A stretch of 64,000 nt of DNA from Dasytiphilus stammeri_M (GCA_041944325.1 CP145878.1:248001-312000), one strand, 5' to 3'; shown: positions 37,865 through 46,976, counted from the first letter of the stretch. Numbers and translations: made by a program. The notes: a model not told the origin generated them from the sequence alone.

Positions 37865-39142
37865 ATGGACGATCAACTCAATAAATCTGCACTTGATTAT
37901 CATCAGTTTCCAGTACCAGGTAAAATACAAGTTACTGCCACCAAACCTTTAACCACACAACGTGATTTAGCTCTTGCTTATTCTCCAGGAGTTGCTGCGC
38001 CTTGTTTAGAGATAGTTGCCGATCCCTGGGCGGTCAATAAATACACTGCCAGAGGAAATTTGGTAGCTGTAATTTCTAATGGTACGGCTGTACTAGGATT
38101 AGGCAATATTGGAGCACTTGCTGGCAAGCCAGTTATGGAAGGTAAAGGGGTACTTTTTAAAAAATTTGCAGGTATTGATGTTTTTGATATCGAAATTGAT
38201 GAACAGGACCCTGATAAATTAATTAACGTTATTACTGCACTAGAACCTACTTTTGGTGGGATTAATCTTGAAGATATTAAAGCCCCTGAATGTTTTTATA
38301 TTGAAAAAGTATTACGTGATCGGATGAAGATTCCGGTATTTCATGATGATCAACATGGAACCGCCATTATTTGTACGGCCGCCGTTCTAAATGGTTTACG
38401 TGTAGTTAAAAAGAAGATTTCTGAAGTTCGACTCGTAGTATCCGGTGCTGGTGCTTCAGCTATTGCTTGTCTTAATCTCCTGGTTACACTAGGCATACAG
38501 AAACATAATATTGTGGTATGTGATTCTAAGGGTGTAGTTTATAAAGGCCGAGACAAGAAATTAGATATTTCAAAATCAGTATATGCTATTGAAGTTAACG
38601 GCCAGTATACTCTTGACGAAGTTATTAATGGAGCGGACATCTTTCTAGGATGTTCGATCCCTAATGTTTTAACTCCCGAAATGGTAAGGAGGATGGCTAA
38701 AGATCCCCTCATTCTGGCTTTAGCTAATCCAGAACCAGAAATATTACCTCCGCTAGTCAAAGCAGTACGACCCGATGCGATAATCTGTACCGGTCGTTCA
38801 GATTATCCTAATCAGGTGAATAATGTTCTTTGTTTTCCCTTTATATTTCGGGGAGCTCTGGATGTAGGAGCTACTACCATCAATGAAGAAATGAAAATTT
38901 CAGCAGTACATGCTATTGCGGATCTGGCCCTGGCAGAAACCAATGAAATTGTAGCATCTGCTTATAGTGATGATGCGCTGATTTTTGGATCAGAATATTT
39001 AATTCCTAAACCATTTGATCCCCGATTGATTGTCAACATTGCACCAGCCGTGGCACAAGCCGCCATGAGATCCGGAGTTGCAACTCGGCCAATTGTAGAT
39101 TGGGCTGCATACAAGAATAAGCTTTCCACCTTTAACTACTAG
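37865..39142 (+). CDS. maeB: NADP malic enzyme reduced to the malic domain
   Basis: Oxidatively decarboxylates malate to pyruvate, giving NADPH. The 425 residues match the N-terminal half of E. coli MaeB (759 aa) very closely (YSPGVAAPCLEI, TARGNLVAVISNGTAVLGLGN, FHDDQHGTAII, GAGASAIAC, NPEPEI), then stop at the point where the phosphotransacetylase-like domain begins. In E. coli that domain mediates allosteric control by acetyl-CoA, so this enzyme is probably active but unregulated. AAGGA precedes the ATG. With pntAB it can balance NADPH. Confidence 0.95.
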   Translation: MDDQLNKSALDYHQFPVPGKIQVTATKPLTTQRDLALAYSPGVAAPCLEIVADPWAVNKYTARGNLVAVISNGTAVLGLGNIGALAGKPVMEGKGVLFKKFAGIDVFDIEIDEQDPDKLINVITALEPTFGGINLEDIKAPECFYIEKVLRDRMKIPVFHDDQHGTAIICTAAVLNGLRVVKKKISEVRLVVSGAGASAIACLNLLVTLGIQKHNIVVCDSKGVVYKGRDKKLDISKSVYAIEVNGQYTLDEVINGADIFLGCSIPNVLTPEMVRRMAKDPLILALANPEPEILPPLVKAVRPDAIICTGRSDYPNQVNNVLCFPFIFRGALDVGATTINEEMKISAVHAIADLALAETNEIVASAYSDDALIFGSEYLIPKPFDPRLIVNIAPAVAQAAMRSGVATRPIVDWAAYKNKLSTFNY

Positions 39143-39151
39143 TAGTAGTTA
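39133..39151 (+). terminator. Hairpin at the maeB stop
   Basis: TAACTAC (39133-39139) pairs with GTAGTTA (39145-39151) around TAGTA, followed by TTAATATTTT. It lies between convergent maeB and infA and could terminate maeB. Confidence 0.45.
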
Positions 39152-39183
39152 TTAATATTTTATCTATTAAAGATAAAGTTAAC

Positions 39184-39402
39184 TTAGCGACTCCGGAAAA
39201 CAATCCTTCCTTTACTAAGGTCATATGGAGTAAGTTCTACAGTTACTTGATCACCAGTCAAAATTCTAATGTAATTTTTTCGCATCTTACCAGATATATG
39301 CGCAGTGACTACGTGTCCATTTTCTAGTTCAACTCGGAACATAGTGTTAGGTAAAGTCTCTCGTACAGTTCCCTGCATTTCAATATTTTCTTCTTTAGCC
39401 AT
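39184..39402 (-). CDS. infA: Translation initiation factor IF-1
   Basis: 72-aa OB-fold factor that occupies the ribosomal A site during initiation. Starts at ATG 39402 (MAKEENIEMQGTV), matching E. coli exactly in length; the open frame upstream overlaps the trxB end and is not coding. GKMRKNYIRIL.GD and LTPYDLSKGRI are present. infA and trxB are near neighbours in E. coli; cydCD and aat between them are gone. Confidence 0.96.
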   Translation of the reverse strand: MAKEENIEMQGTVRETLPNTMFRVELENGHVVTAHISGKMRKNYIRILTGDQVTVELTPYDLSKGRIVFRSR

Positions 39403-39415
39403 CTTATACCACCTA

Positions 39416-40384
39416 CTAAAAACTAATACCATTAATATAACGTTCGGCATCTAACGCCGCCATACATCCTGTTCCTGCCGATGTAATCGCTTGACGATAT
39501 ACTGGATCCATCACATCACCTGCAGCAAATACACCTGGAATACTTGTTTCGGTAGCAGATCCTGGATAACCAGATTTTACTATTATATAACCATTTTCCA
39601 TCTCTAATTGTCCACTGAAAATTGCTGTGTTTGGTTGATATCCAATAGCAATAAATACCCCGTTAACATTAATTGACTTTAATTTTAATTCTGTAGGATT
39701 ATCTGGTTCTACAGCACATAATCGTACACCGCTTACTCCCACCATATGATCGCCAAGAATTTCCTCAATTCTATATTTAGAATGCAGAATAATCTTTCCA
39801 GATTTAACCTGTTCCATCAATCTACTTATTAAGATTTTATCAGCACGAAAATGTTCTCTTCTGTGTATCAGATGAACTTCTCTGGCAATTTTAGCCAAAT
39901 ACAGCGCATCAGAAACTGCAGTATTTCCACCTCCTACTACCGCTACTTTTTGATTTTTATAAAAAAAACCATCACAGGTAGCACAGGCTGACACACCTTT
40001 TCCTTTAAAAGTATCTTCAGATTTTAATCCCAAATAACGTGCCGATGCTCCAGTTGCCACAATTAGCGCATCACAATGATATTCTTCATTTTCTCCAAAA
40101 AGACAAAAAGGCCTTTTTTGTAAATTTACTTTATTAATATGATCATAAACTATTTCCGTATGAAATTTTATGGCATGTTTATGCATGCGATCCATCAATT
40201 GGGGACCGGTTAAATATAGAGGATCACCTGGCCAATTTTCAATCTCTAATGTAGTAGTCAGTTGCCCACCTGTCTCAAGACCTGTAATTAAAATTGGTTT
40301 CAGATGAGCACGTGCTGCATAAATAGCTGCTGTATATCCTGCGGGACCAGAACCTAAAATTATGAGTTTTTTATGTTGGATCAT
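39416..40384 (-). CDS. trxB: Thioredoxin reductase
   Basis: NADPH-FAD enzyme that reduces thioredoxin. 322 aa. FAD motif GSGPAGYTAAIYAARA at 11-26, redox pair C134/C137 in ACATCDGFF, NADPH motif GGGNTAVSDALYL, and C-terminal GVFAAGDVMD. It keeps the ancestral order infA-trxB-serS with lrp, ftsK and rarA deleted and lolA decayed. Confidence 0.96.
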   Translation of the reverse strand: MIQHKKLIILGSGPAGYTAAIYAARAHLKPILITGLETGGQLTTTLEIENWPGDPLYLTGPQLMDRMHKHAIKFHTEIVYDHINKVNLQKRPFCLFGENEEYHCDALIVATGASARYLGLKSEDTFKGKGVSACATCDGFFYKNQKVAVVGGGNTAVSDALYLAKIAREVHLIHRREHFRADKILISRLMEQVKSGKIILHSKYRIEEILGDHMVGVSGVRLCAVEPDNPTELKLKSINVNGVFIAIGYQPNTAIFSGQLEMENGYIIVKSGYPGSATETSIPGVFAAGDVMDPVYRQAITSAGTGCMAALDAERYINGISF

Positions 40385-40614
40385 AATGATAATATCCTCA
40401 TCAAATTAACGAGCTAATGACCTTATTATATTTCGCTTGAGGGCTTTTTCATAATTAAATAATATCACATCATCTCATTAACTGGATAATGGCTTCTATA
40501 TTATAGAATTGCTCTATTATTTATTAGTTATTGTTTTTTAGATAAAAATCTAAAAATAATAAAATCTGATATTCATAGAAGATTTTCTAAAAAATTTCTT
40601 TATTACTCTTTTAT

Positions 40615-40776
40615 ATGATAATATTAGTTATCATTTCTGCTTTCGGAGCACTTGCTAATCAGTCAGAAGCTGAACGCAACGGATTGCAAAACAAAATCAA
40701 CCATTTACATGCTAATTTTACATCTGATTATTATATCAGCTTTAAAAATTATGGATTAAACGTCCGAATTTTTTAA
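40615..40776 (+). pseudogene. lolA: Decayed lolA fragment
   Basis: 53-codon frame: a signal-peptide-like start (MIILVISAFGALA) followed by LQNKINHLHANFTSD, which matches the mature N-terminus of E. coli LolA (LKSRLDKVSSFHASFTQ), then ends about 150 residues early. It lies exactly where lolA is expected upstream of serS. LolA carries lipoproteins to the outer membrane, so its loss implies a simplified envelope. The remaining 40385-40614 shows no gene, only AT-rich sequence. Confidence 0.7.
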
Positions 40777-40840
40777 AATTACATATAATTTATGATGGAT
40801 AAAACAGAACTATTAATGATCCACGATAAATTCAATTCAT

Positions 40841-42133
40841 ATGCTAGATCCCAATTTAATACGTAATGAACTAGATATAGTAGCTGAAAAACTTGCAAGT
40901 AGAGGTTTTAAACTTGACATTAATCAACTACGCATGATAGAAGCCCGTCGCAAAATTTTACAAATTGAAACCGAACAATTGCAGGCGGAACGCAAGAGAC
41001 GAGCGAAAAATCTTGGACGTGGTGAAGGAGATATCGAATCTTTACGCAAAGAATTGAAGGTATTGAGTGAATTTTTAGATTCTAAAATCACCGAGCTAGA
41101 TAGATTCAAACATAAACTACTTGAAGTATCGTTGACGCTTCCTAATCTACCTGCCAATGAAGTTCCTATCGGGAAAGATGAAACCCAAAATATTGAAATA
41201 ACTAAGTGGGGAGAACGTCGGCAATATGAATTTACTGTGCGTGACCATGTGAATTTAGGTAACCTGGTTCAGGGTCTTGACTTGGCTTCAGCTGTCAAGT
41301 TAACCGGAAGTCGTTTTGTGGTAATGAAAGGCCCGCTTGCCAGACTACATCGTGCGTTGGGACAGTTTATGATGGATCTACATACTAACAAACATGGCTA
41401 TACAGAAGTTTATGTTCCCTCTATAGTTAATTATGCTTCACTTTATGGCACTGGGCAACTTCCTAAATTTGGGGAAGAATTGTTCCATACTAGACTGCAC
41501 CACAAAGAAGATCCTAACCTAAGTAATTATGCTTTAATCCCTACTGCAGAAGTACCCTTGACTAATCTAGTCCGCAATGAAATCTTAGAAGATGAATTAT
41601 TGCCTATAAAATTTACTGCACATACTCCATGTTATCGTTCTGAAGCTGGTTCTTATGGTCGTGATAACTCCGGTCTAATTCGTACGCATCAATTTGATAA
41701 AGTAGAATTAGTGCAAATTACACGTCCTGAAGATTCTATGCATGCATTAGAATTATTAACTAGTCATGCTGAAGCCGTACTTAAATTGCTTAAATTACCG
41801 TACCGAAAGATGTTGCTATGTACCGGCGATTTAGGGGCAAGTGCCTGTAAAACTTATGATCTAGAAGTCTGGTTACCTGCTCAGAATATTTACCGAGAAA
41901 TATCTTCTTGCTCTAATATGTGGGATTTTCAAGCCCGTAGAATGCAGACACGTTATCGGAGTAAAAAAAATAAAAAAATCCGATTAGTACATACTATAAA
42001 TGGTTCAGGATTAGCAATAGGTCGTACACTAGTAGCAGTAATGGAAAATTATCAGCAATCCGATGGTAGTATTTTGGTACCAGATATTTTGCATTCTTAC
42101 ATGGATGGAATGACGTTAATTGGTGGGCCGTGA
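40841..42133 (+). CDS. serS: Seryl-tRNA synthetase
   Basis: Class II synthetase. 430 aa: N-terminal antiparallel coiled coil (about residues 25-105), then the catalytic core with the class II motifs (TAEVPLTNL, FR-like CYRSEAGSYGRDNSGLIRTHQFDKVE, and NGSGLAIGRTLVAVMENYQ). The usual end (..IG) has lost its stop, and translation runs three residues (GGP) into the antisense tRNA-Lys gene before TGA at 42131-42133. Enzyme otherwise intact. Confidence 0.95.
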   Translation: MLDPNLIRNELDIVAEKLASRGFKLDINQLRMIEARRKILQIETEQLQAERKRRAKNLGRGEGDIESLRKELKVLSEFLDSKITELDRFKHKLLEVSLTLPNLPANEVPIGKDETQNIEITKWGERRQYEFTVRDHVNLGNLVQGLDLASAVKLTGSRFVVMKGPLARLHRALGQFMMDLHTNKHGYTEVYVPSIVNYASLYGTGQLPKFGEELFHTRLHHKEDPNLSNYALIPTAEVPLTNLVRNEILEDELLPIKFTAHTPCYRSEAGSYGRDNSGLIRTHQFDKVELVQITRPEDSMHALELLTSHAEAVLKLLKLPYRKMLLCTGDLGASACKTYDLEVWLPAQNIYREISSCSNMWDFQARRMQTRYRSKKNKKIRLVHTINGSGLAIGRTLVAVMENYQQSDGSILVPDILHSYMDGMTLIGGP

Positions 42134-42196
42134 GGGATTCGAACCCCCGACCATTGGATTAAGAGTCCACTGCTCTACCAACTAAGCTAACGACCC
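42121..42196 (-). tRNA. tRNA-Lys(CTT), overlapping the serS end
   Basis: 76 nt with encoded CCA; acceptor GGGTCGT/ACGGCCC, anticodon loop CTCTTAA gives CTT. It is a relative of tRNA-Lys(TTT) at 27.7 kb. The G27-A43 pair is mismatched. Its 3' 13 bases overlap the end of serS on the other strand. E. coli K-12 has no CTT lysine tRNA, so a dedicated AAG reader is notable in a reduced genome. Confidence 0.92.
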
Positions 42197-42204
42197 ACAT
42201 ATAT

Positions 42205-42456
42205 TTATAGTAAATTAGAACGTTTTTCCATGATTTTATTAAGAATATTACGATATTGTTGCAGCAATATTTCATCTGCTTCCAATTCAAGTTTATAAAT
42301 GATATTAGCTACGATGGTTTTATTAGTCACCGGTTTACCTAAATTTGTCAGTTCATTCATGATTGCTGTTAGCAATTGTCTTTCATTTTCATTAGGCCCC
42401 GATACATTAAAATTCAAATCCGAGTTTACAACCTTAAGGCTATGCTTCATACTCAT
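42205..42456 (-). CDS. YmgB/AriR-like small regulatory protein
   Basis: 83 aa, helical. LLTAIMNELTNLGKPVTNKTIVANIIYKLE followed by DEILLQQYRNILNKI resembles the YmgB/AriR family (in E. coli small biofilm and acid-response proteins) in its N..NK.I...I..LE....D....RN pattern. Function here is unknown. It lies between tRNA-Lys and proC, 16 bases from proC on the same strand. Small regulators of this kind are usually lost in such genomes. The family assignment is moderate. Confidence 0.6.
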   Translation of the reverse strand: MSMKHSLKVVNSDLNFNVSGPNENERQLLTAIMNELTNLGKPVTNKTIVANIIYKLELEADEILLQQYRNILNKIMEKRSNLL

Positions 42457-42472
42457 CCTCCAAAATGATTCA

Positions 42473-43315
42473 TTAAAGAAGAGATGATAATGATTGTAGG
42501 ATATTATCTTCTATCTTAATAGATTTTTCTATGCATGATTGTATAGCAGCCAACACAGCAGCGCGTAATCCTTTTTCTTCTAATAACTTTACCGCTTCAA
42601 GAGTTGTCCCGTTTGGAGAACAAACCTCGTCTTTTAATTCACCTGGATGTTTTCCGGTTTTTAGGACCATTTGGGCGGCACCCTTGACTGCCTGTGCAGC
42701 AAATTTATAAGCTTGTATACGTGGCATTCCAGCACTAACCGCTGCATCAGCCATCGCTTCTATAAACATATATACATAAGCAGGAGCCGAACTACTAACG
42801 CCAATTACAGTGTGAATCAGAGATTCTGGTAAAATTTCAGTTTTACCTATAATATTAAATATATTTAGTACTTCATTAACTTCCTGTTGTGTAACCAATG
42901 CGTTTGGTGTTACTGATGTCATGGCTTTTCCTACTAGAGCTGGTGTATTGGACATAACACGTATAATTTTATAACCGGGTCCTATTAATCTACCTAGCCA
43001 ATCTAATGTAACACCAGTCGCTAGAGAAATTACAATAAAATCTTTTTTCCTGAGAGATAGCTTATTATCTTTTAGCATCTCGATAATAATGTTCGGTTTA
43101 ACTGCCAGAAATAAAATCTGAGCATTTTGGGCTACTTCTTGTTCACTAAAATTTAAATTGATCCCATATTTTTGCTGTAATCTTTTACTCTTTTCAGAAT
43201 GGCAATCATAGACATAAATGTTTTCTGGAATTAACTGTCTACTTTCAATAATACCACCAATGATTGCATTAGCCATATTACCGCCACCAATAAAACCCAG
43301 TTTTTTCTTCATCAT
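42473..43315 (-). CDS. proC: Pyrroline-5-carboxylate reductase
   Basis: Last step of proline synthesis. About 280 aa. GFIGGGNMANAIIGG binds NAD(P)H, AVKPN, NTPALV, and the C-terminal GVSSSAPAYVYMFIEAMADAAV and GTTLEAV blocks form the active site. Start taken at ATG 43315, ten bases from AAGG; a TTG three codons earlier and an ATG one codon later are alternatives. proA and proB are not in the window. Confidence 0.94.
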   Translation of the reverse strand: MMKKKLGFIGGGNMANAIIGGIIESRQLIPENIYVYDCHSEKSKRLQQKYGINLNFSEQEVAQNAQILFLAVKPNIIIEMLKDNKLSLRKKDFIVISLATGVTLDWLGRLIGPGYKIIRVMSNTPALVGKAMTSVTPNALVTQQEVNEVLNIFNIIGKTEILPESLIHTVIGVSSSAPAYVYMFIEAMADAAVSAGMPRIQAYKFAAQAVKGAAQMVLKTGKHPGELKDEVCSPNGTTLEAVKLLEEKGLRAAVLAAIQSCIEKSIKIEDNILQSLSSLL

Positions 43316-43355
43316 TAATCTCAACCTTAATATTTTATGTTACCACCGAGCTCAT

Positions 43356-44492
43356 TTAATTATCATCTGCATCTGTGGGAGATTCATTCATCCAAGCGGT
43401 AAGTAAGCGATATGAAATGGCTAAAACTACTGGTCCAATGAACAGACCGATCATCCCAAAAGTCAACAGGCCACCTATAACGCCACAAAGAATTAGAATT
43501 ATTGGTAAGTCGGCTCCCATCCGGATTAAAAAGGGCCGTAAGATATTATCTAAAGTCACCACAATACAGCTCCAAATTATTAAAAGCGTTCCATAAGTCG
43601 TATCACCACGCCAGTAAAGCCAAATTATAGCCGGGATTAATACAGGAAGTGTACCTAATTGCATCAAACAAAATAAAATTAAGAGTACTGTTAATAATGT
43701 AGCATAAGGTATTCCAGAAAGTGCTAAACCAATTCCTGCCAGGATTCCTTGTACTAAAGCGGTAACCGTTACCCCTAGAGCCACGGCGCGGATAGCTTGG
43801 CTAGCTAATAAAACTGCGGCATCACCACGATGTGTAGCTATCCGCCTCGCAAAATGACGAACTCCTTGTGCTATCTGCTCACCACGCCAATAAAGCAATA
43901 TACTAAATAGCAACATTAAACTAAGATGTAGCATGAGACGTCCCAAATGTGCGACTTGCGAAAAAATAAAAGTTGTAGTTGTGCCCATATAAGGTTTGAA
44001 ATATGTAATTATCGAGTTATTTTCCCCAGCTAAAAGACTATGCCAGCTAGAATAAAGTTTTGCTCCTATAACAGGAATATTAAGAAGCCAATGCAACTGG
44101 GGAGGTTGGATCTTACCTGAGGTAAGATTTTGAATGATTGGAATCATATTATCCATAAAACTATTTATTAGTAAAGCTATCGGAATAATAAATAATAAAA
44201 ATAGGATAAGTATCATAACAATAATCGCTAGTGTTCTACGGCCCCATAGCAATTTCTGGAGTTTTAGTAGTAAAGGCCAAGTTGTAATTACCACCATACT
44301 CGCCCAGGCAAAACCAGGAATAAATGGCTGTACTACCCAAAAACAGGTGATGATTAATAAGGTAATAAACATACATAAAAATAGTATTTTGGGGATATCT
44401 ACTCCTTGTAGCAGATTTTTAAGACAAGAATTTTTCTCTTTACACCTTCTAGATTTATGGTTATCACCATTCTCATCGTGCCAATTAGTCAA
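43356..44492 (-). CDS. ydiK: AI-2E family transporter YdiK
   Basis: Multi-pass membrane protein of the AI-2 exporter-like (PerM/YdiK/TqsA) family, 378 aa. WVVQPFIPGFAWASMVVI, LLYWRGEQIAQG, GDAAVLL.SQAIRAVALGVTVTALVQ and LIRMGADLPIILIL match E. coli YdiK closely. The first 30 residues are hydrophilic and unlike E. coli. Substrate is unproven. It is one of the few possible exporters in the window besides mdtK. Confidence 0.9.
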   Translation of the reverse strand: MTNWHDENGDNHKSRRCKEKNSCLKNLLQGVDIPKILFLCMFITLLIITCFWVVQPFIPGFAWASMVVITTWPLLLKLQKLLWGRRTLAIIVMILILFLLFIIPIALLINSFMDNMIPIIQNLTSGKIQPPQLHWLLNIPVIGAKLYSSWHSLLAGENNSIITYFKPYMGTTTTFIFSQVAHLGRLMLHLSLMLLFSILLYWRGEQIAQGVRHFARRIATHRGDAAVLLASQAIRAVALGVTVTALVQGILAGIGLALSGIPYATLLTVLLILFCLMQLGTLPVLIPAIIWLYWRGDTTYGTLLIIWSCIVVTLDNILRPFLIRMGADLPIILILCGVIGGLLTFGMIGLFIGPVVLAISYRLLTAWMNESPTDADDN

Positions 44493-44570
44493 TTTAATAC
44501 CTCCGCCGCTAGCGGTGCTGCGGCTTCTTCTATTTTAGGATAATGAATGTTATTGCTTTTCATCGATATT

Positions 44571-44647
44571 GGGTACGTCCGAGTGGACTTGAACCACTGA
44601 CCACCACCATGTCAAGGTGGTACTCTTACCTACTGAGCTACGGACGT
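44571..44647 (-). tRNA. tRNA-Val(GAC), 3' end encoded as CCC
   Basis: Cloverleaf with acceptor ACGTCCG/CGGACGT, anticodon loop TTGACAT (GAC), T-loop TTCAAGT. The genomic 3' end reads ACCC rather than ACCA, so the terminal A would have to come from CCA-adding enzyme repair. A1:T72 replaces the usual G1:C72. Confidence 0.88.
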
Positions 44648-44716
44648 ATTAATGACGATCGCCTCTTTACTAGAGTATAATATAAAAAAAATTACTACGA
44701 AAGTACCCTGTTGATT

Positions 44717-46081
44717 TTAATTAGCTGCTATCTTGAAAATTTCCTCAGCAGAAAAACTTTGTAATTTGCGTATCCGATGGATCATCATAATTGCTGACGC
44801 TGTTAACCCGACAATAAATCCTATCCAAAACCCAGCAGGACCTAAAGGAGTAACGATCCAATCCGTTAGCGCGAGTATATATCCACAAGGTAATCCTAAT
44901 AACCAATAAGCGGTAAAAGTAATTAGAGAAATGGAACGAGTATCTTTATAACCTCTTAAGATACCACTACCGATAACTTGTACAGCATCAGAAACCTGAT
45001 AGAGAGCTGCCAATAACATAAGCTGTGTTGCAAGTGCTACCACTTGTGGATTATCATTATACAATAACGCAATGTGATCACGATAAATTATCGTAATAAT
45101 TGCGGTAACACTCGCAATAGCAATTCCAGTACCATGAGCGGTATCAGCGGCTAACTTAGCCTTTTTTATGGAACCTTGGCCCAGCTGAAAACTTACCCTA
45201 ATCGTCGTTGCTACACTAAGTGATAGTGGTAAAACAAAAACCAGCGAACTAAAATTTAGCGCAATTTGGTGACCCGCGATTTGCACAACCCCTAAATGAG
45301 AAATCAGCAAAGCAACCATGGCAAATAAAGTCACTTCAAAGAAAAAAGATAGAGCAATTGGAAATCCTAGAGTAATCAGACGCCATAGTGCTTTACTATC
45401 TGGTTTTGCTAAACTTGTGCTTGGGGGAGTTTTACTACTAAATTTCACCCAGGTTACCATGGTGAGAAACATAATCCAGTAAACAAACGCGGTTGCTATT
45501 CCGCATCCTACTCCACCAAAAGCGGGCATTCCAAATTTACCATGAATAAAAATATAATTCACTGGAAGATTCACTATTAATCCAATAAAACCTATTACCA
45601 TACCTGGTTTAGGATTTGCCAGACCATCACATTGATTCCGTAATACCTGAAAAAATAAATAACCTGGAGTGCCATATAGCATGGCATGTAAATAAAAAAC
45701 CGTTTTATCAGCAAGTATTGGACTGATGTCAGGCATTAAATGAATAAGATGACTTGCATTGTATATTACCAACATAATTAATATAGATGCTATTCCTGCT
45801 AGCCAGTAAGCTTGAGAAACCTGATAAGCGATCTGGTCGCGACGACCTGAACCATTAAGTTGTGCAACTACTGGTGTTAGTGCAAGGATTAAACCATAGC
45901 CAAATAAAATGGCCGGTAACCATATTGAGGTACCCATAGCTACCGCCGCCATGTCAGTAGTACTCATTGCTCCAGCCATAATGGTATTCATAAAACCAAT
46001 TGAGGTTTGTGCAATTTGTGCCAGAATTACCGGGGCAGCTAGCATTAATAGTTGACGTGCTTCTGCAAAATATTTCTGCAC
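44717..46081 (-). CDS. mdtK: MATE multidrug efflux pump MdtK
   Basis: Cation-coupled exporter with 12 membrane segments in two MATE halves; 454 aa (E. coli 457). LMLAAPVILAQIAQTSIGFMNT opens the first half, and GCGIATAFVYW, GFPIALSFFFEV and LRGYKDTR are typical. It is divergent from riboflavin synthase, as in E. coli. It could export small toxic compounds, including a nucleoside made nearby, but nothing in the sequence shows this. Confidence 0.94.
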   Translation of the reverse strand: MQKYFAEARQLLMLAAPVILAQIAQTSIGFMNTIMAGAMSTTDMAAVAMGTSIWLPAILFGYGLILALTPVVAQLNGSGRRDQIAYQVSQAYWLAGIASILIMLVIYNASHLIHLMPDISPILADKTVFYLHAMLYGTPGYLFFQVLRNQCDGLANPKPGMVIGFIGLIVNLPVNYIFIHGKFGMPAFGGVGCGIATAFVYWIMFLTMVTWVKFSSKTPPSTSLAKPDSKALWRLITLGFPIALSFFFEVTLFAMVALLISHLGVVQIAGHQIALNFSSLVFVLPLSLSVATTIRVSFQLGQGSIKKAKLAADTAHGTGIAIASVTAIITIIYRDHIALLYNDNPQVVALATQLMLLAALYQVSDAVQVIGSGILRGYKDTRSISLITFTAYWLLGLPCGYILALTDWIVTPLGPAGFWIGFIVGLTASAIMMIHRIRKLQSFSAEEIFKIAAN

Positions 46082-46231
46082 GTATCTTATCCTTTATAAA
46101 ATAACTAAAAAAATCTTATTTTAACGTTACATGTTAGTTTAGGCAAACTTTACCACCGTAAAATTATTTATATTATTTTTTCATGCTGCTATACTGGCTG
46201 GCAGCAATCTGATAAGAATCTTATTAAAGAG

Positions 46232-46861
46232 ATGTTTACTGGGATTATACAAGGTATAGCAAACGTACTAAAGATAAAGCAAAATCAAGAGTTGCGCACT
46301 TACATAATTAGATTACCAGCTGAGATGTTAGTGGGGTTGAAAAGTGGTATGTCAGTAGCTAACAATGGTTGTTGTTTAACAATCGCGGCCATTAATCACG
46401 ATCAAGTAAGATTTGATCTCATCAAGGAAACTTTATCTGTAACAAATTTGCGAGAGTTAAAACCTGGCGATCAAGTTAATGTAGAACGTGCTGCAAAATT
46501 AGGTGATGAAATTGGCGGACATTTGATTTCTGGTCATATAATGACTACTGCAGAAATAATAAAAATTATCCATATAAAAAATCATAGTGAATTATGGTTT
46601 AAACTGCGAGATGAAAGTGTCTGTAAATATATACGGTATAAGGGTTTTATTGCTATTGACGGAATTAGCCTGACAATTGGATCAATAAAGGATAATCAAT
46701 TCGGGGTACATTTGATCCCCGAAACTATTGCTCGCACTACACTTGGTAGTAAGAGATTGACAAATACAGTCAACATTGAAATTGATTTTTATACGAAAAC
46801 TATTATCGAAACTGTTGAATCTTTATGCTTAGAAAAATATCTAACTACTATGCCTTATTAA
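46232..46861 (+). CDS. ribC: Riboflavin synthase
   Basis: Dismutates two 6,7-dimethyl-8-ribityllumazine to riboflavin (also called ribE in other species). 209 aa with two lumazine-binding repeats: MFTGIIQG and SGMSVANNGCCLTI in the first, GGHLISGHI then FIAIDGISLTIG in the second. With ribA in this window it shows a retained riboflavin route. I see no FMN riboswitch in the 150 bases upstream. Confidence 0.95.
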   Translation: MFTGIIQGIANVLKIKQNQELRTYIIRLPAEMLVGLKSGMSVANNGCCLTIAAINHDQVRFDLIKETLSVTNLRELKPGDQVNVERAAKLGDEIGGHLISGHIMTTAEIIKIIHIKNHSELWFKLRDESVCKYIRYKGFIAIDGISLTIGSIKDNQFGVHLIPETIARTTLGSKRLTNTVNIEIDFYTKTIIETVESLCLEKYLTTMPY

Positions 46862-46976
46862 AATTGAATGGATATGATTATCCGCACCTTTCAGTTTTTT
46901 AATATTTAGCGTTTACTAGTGCCGAGGTTTTAGAGTAAAATCAATTAAAATTACTCTAAATCAAGGTAAAGTAATA

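Noticed and set aside
44134..44538. 134-codon plus-strand ORF opposite ydiK
   Set aside because: Antisense frame over a conserved membrane protein; composition follows the complementary strand.
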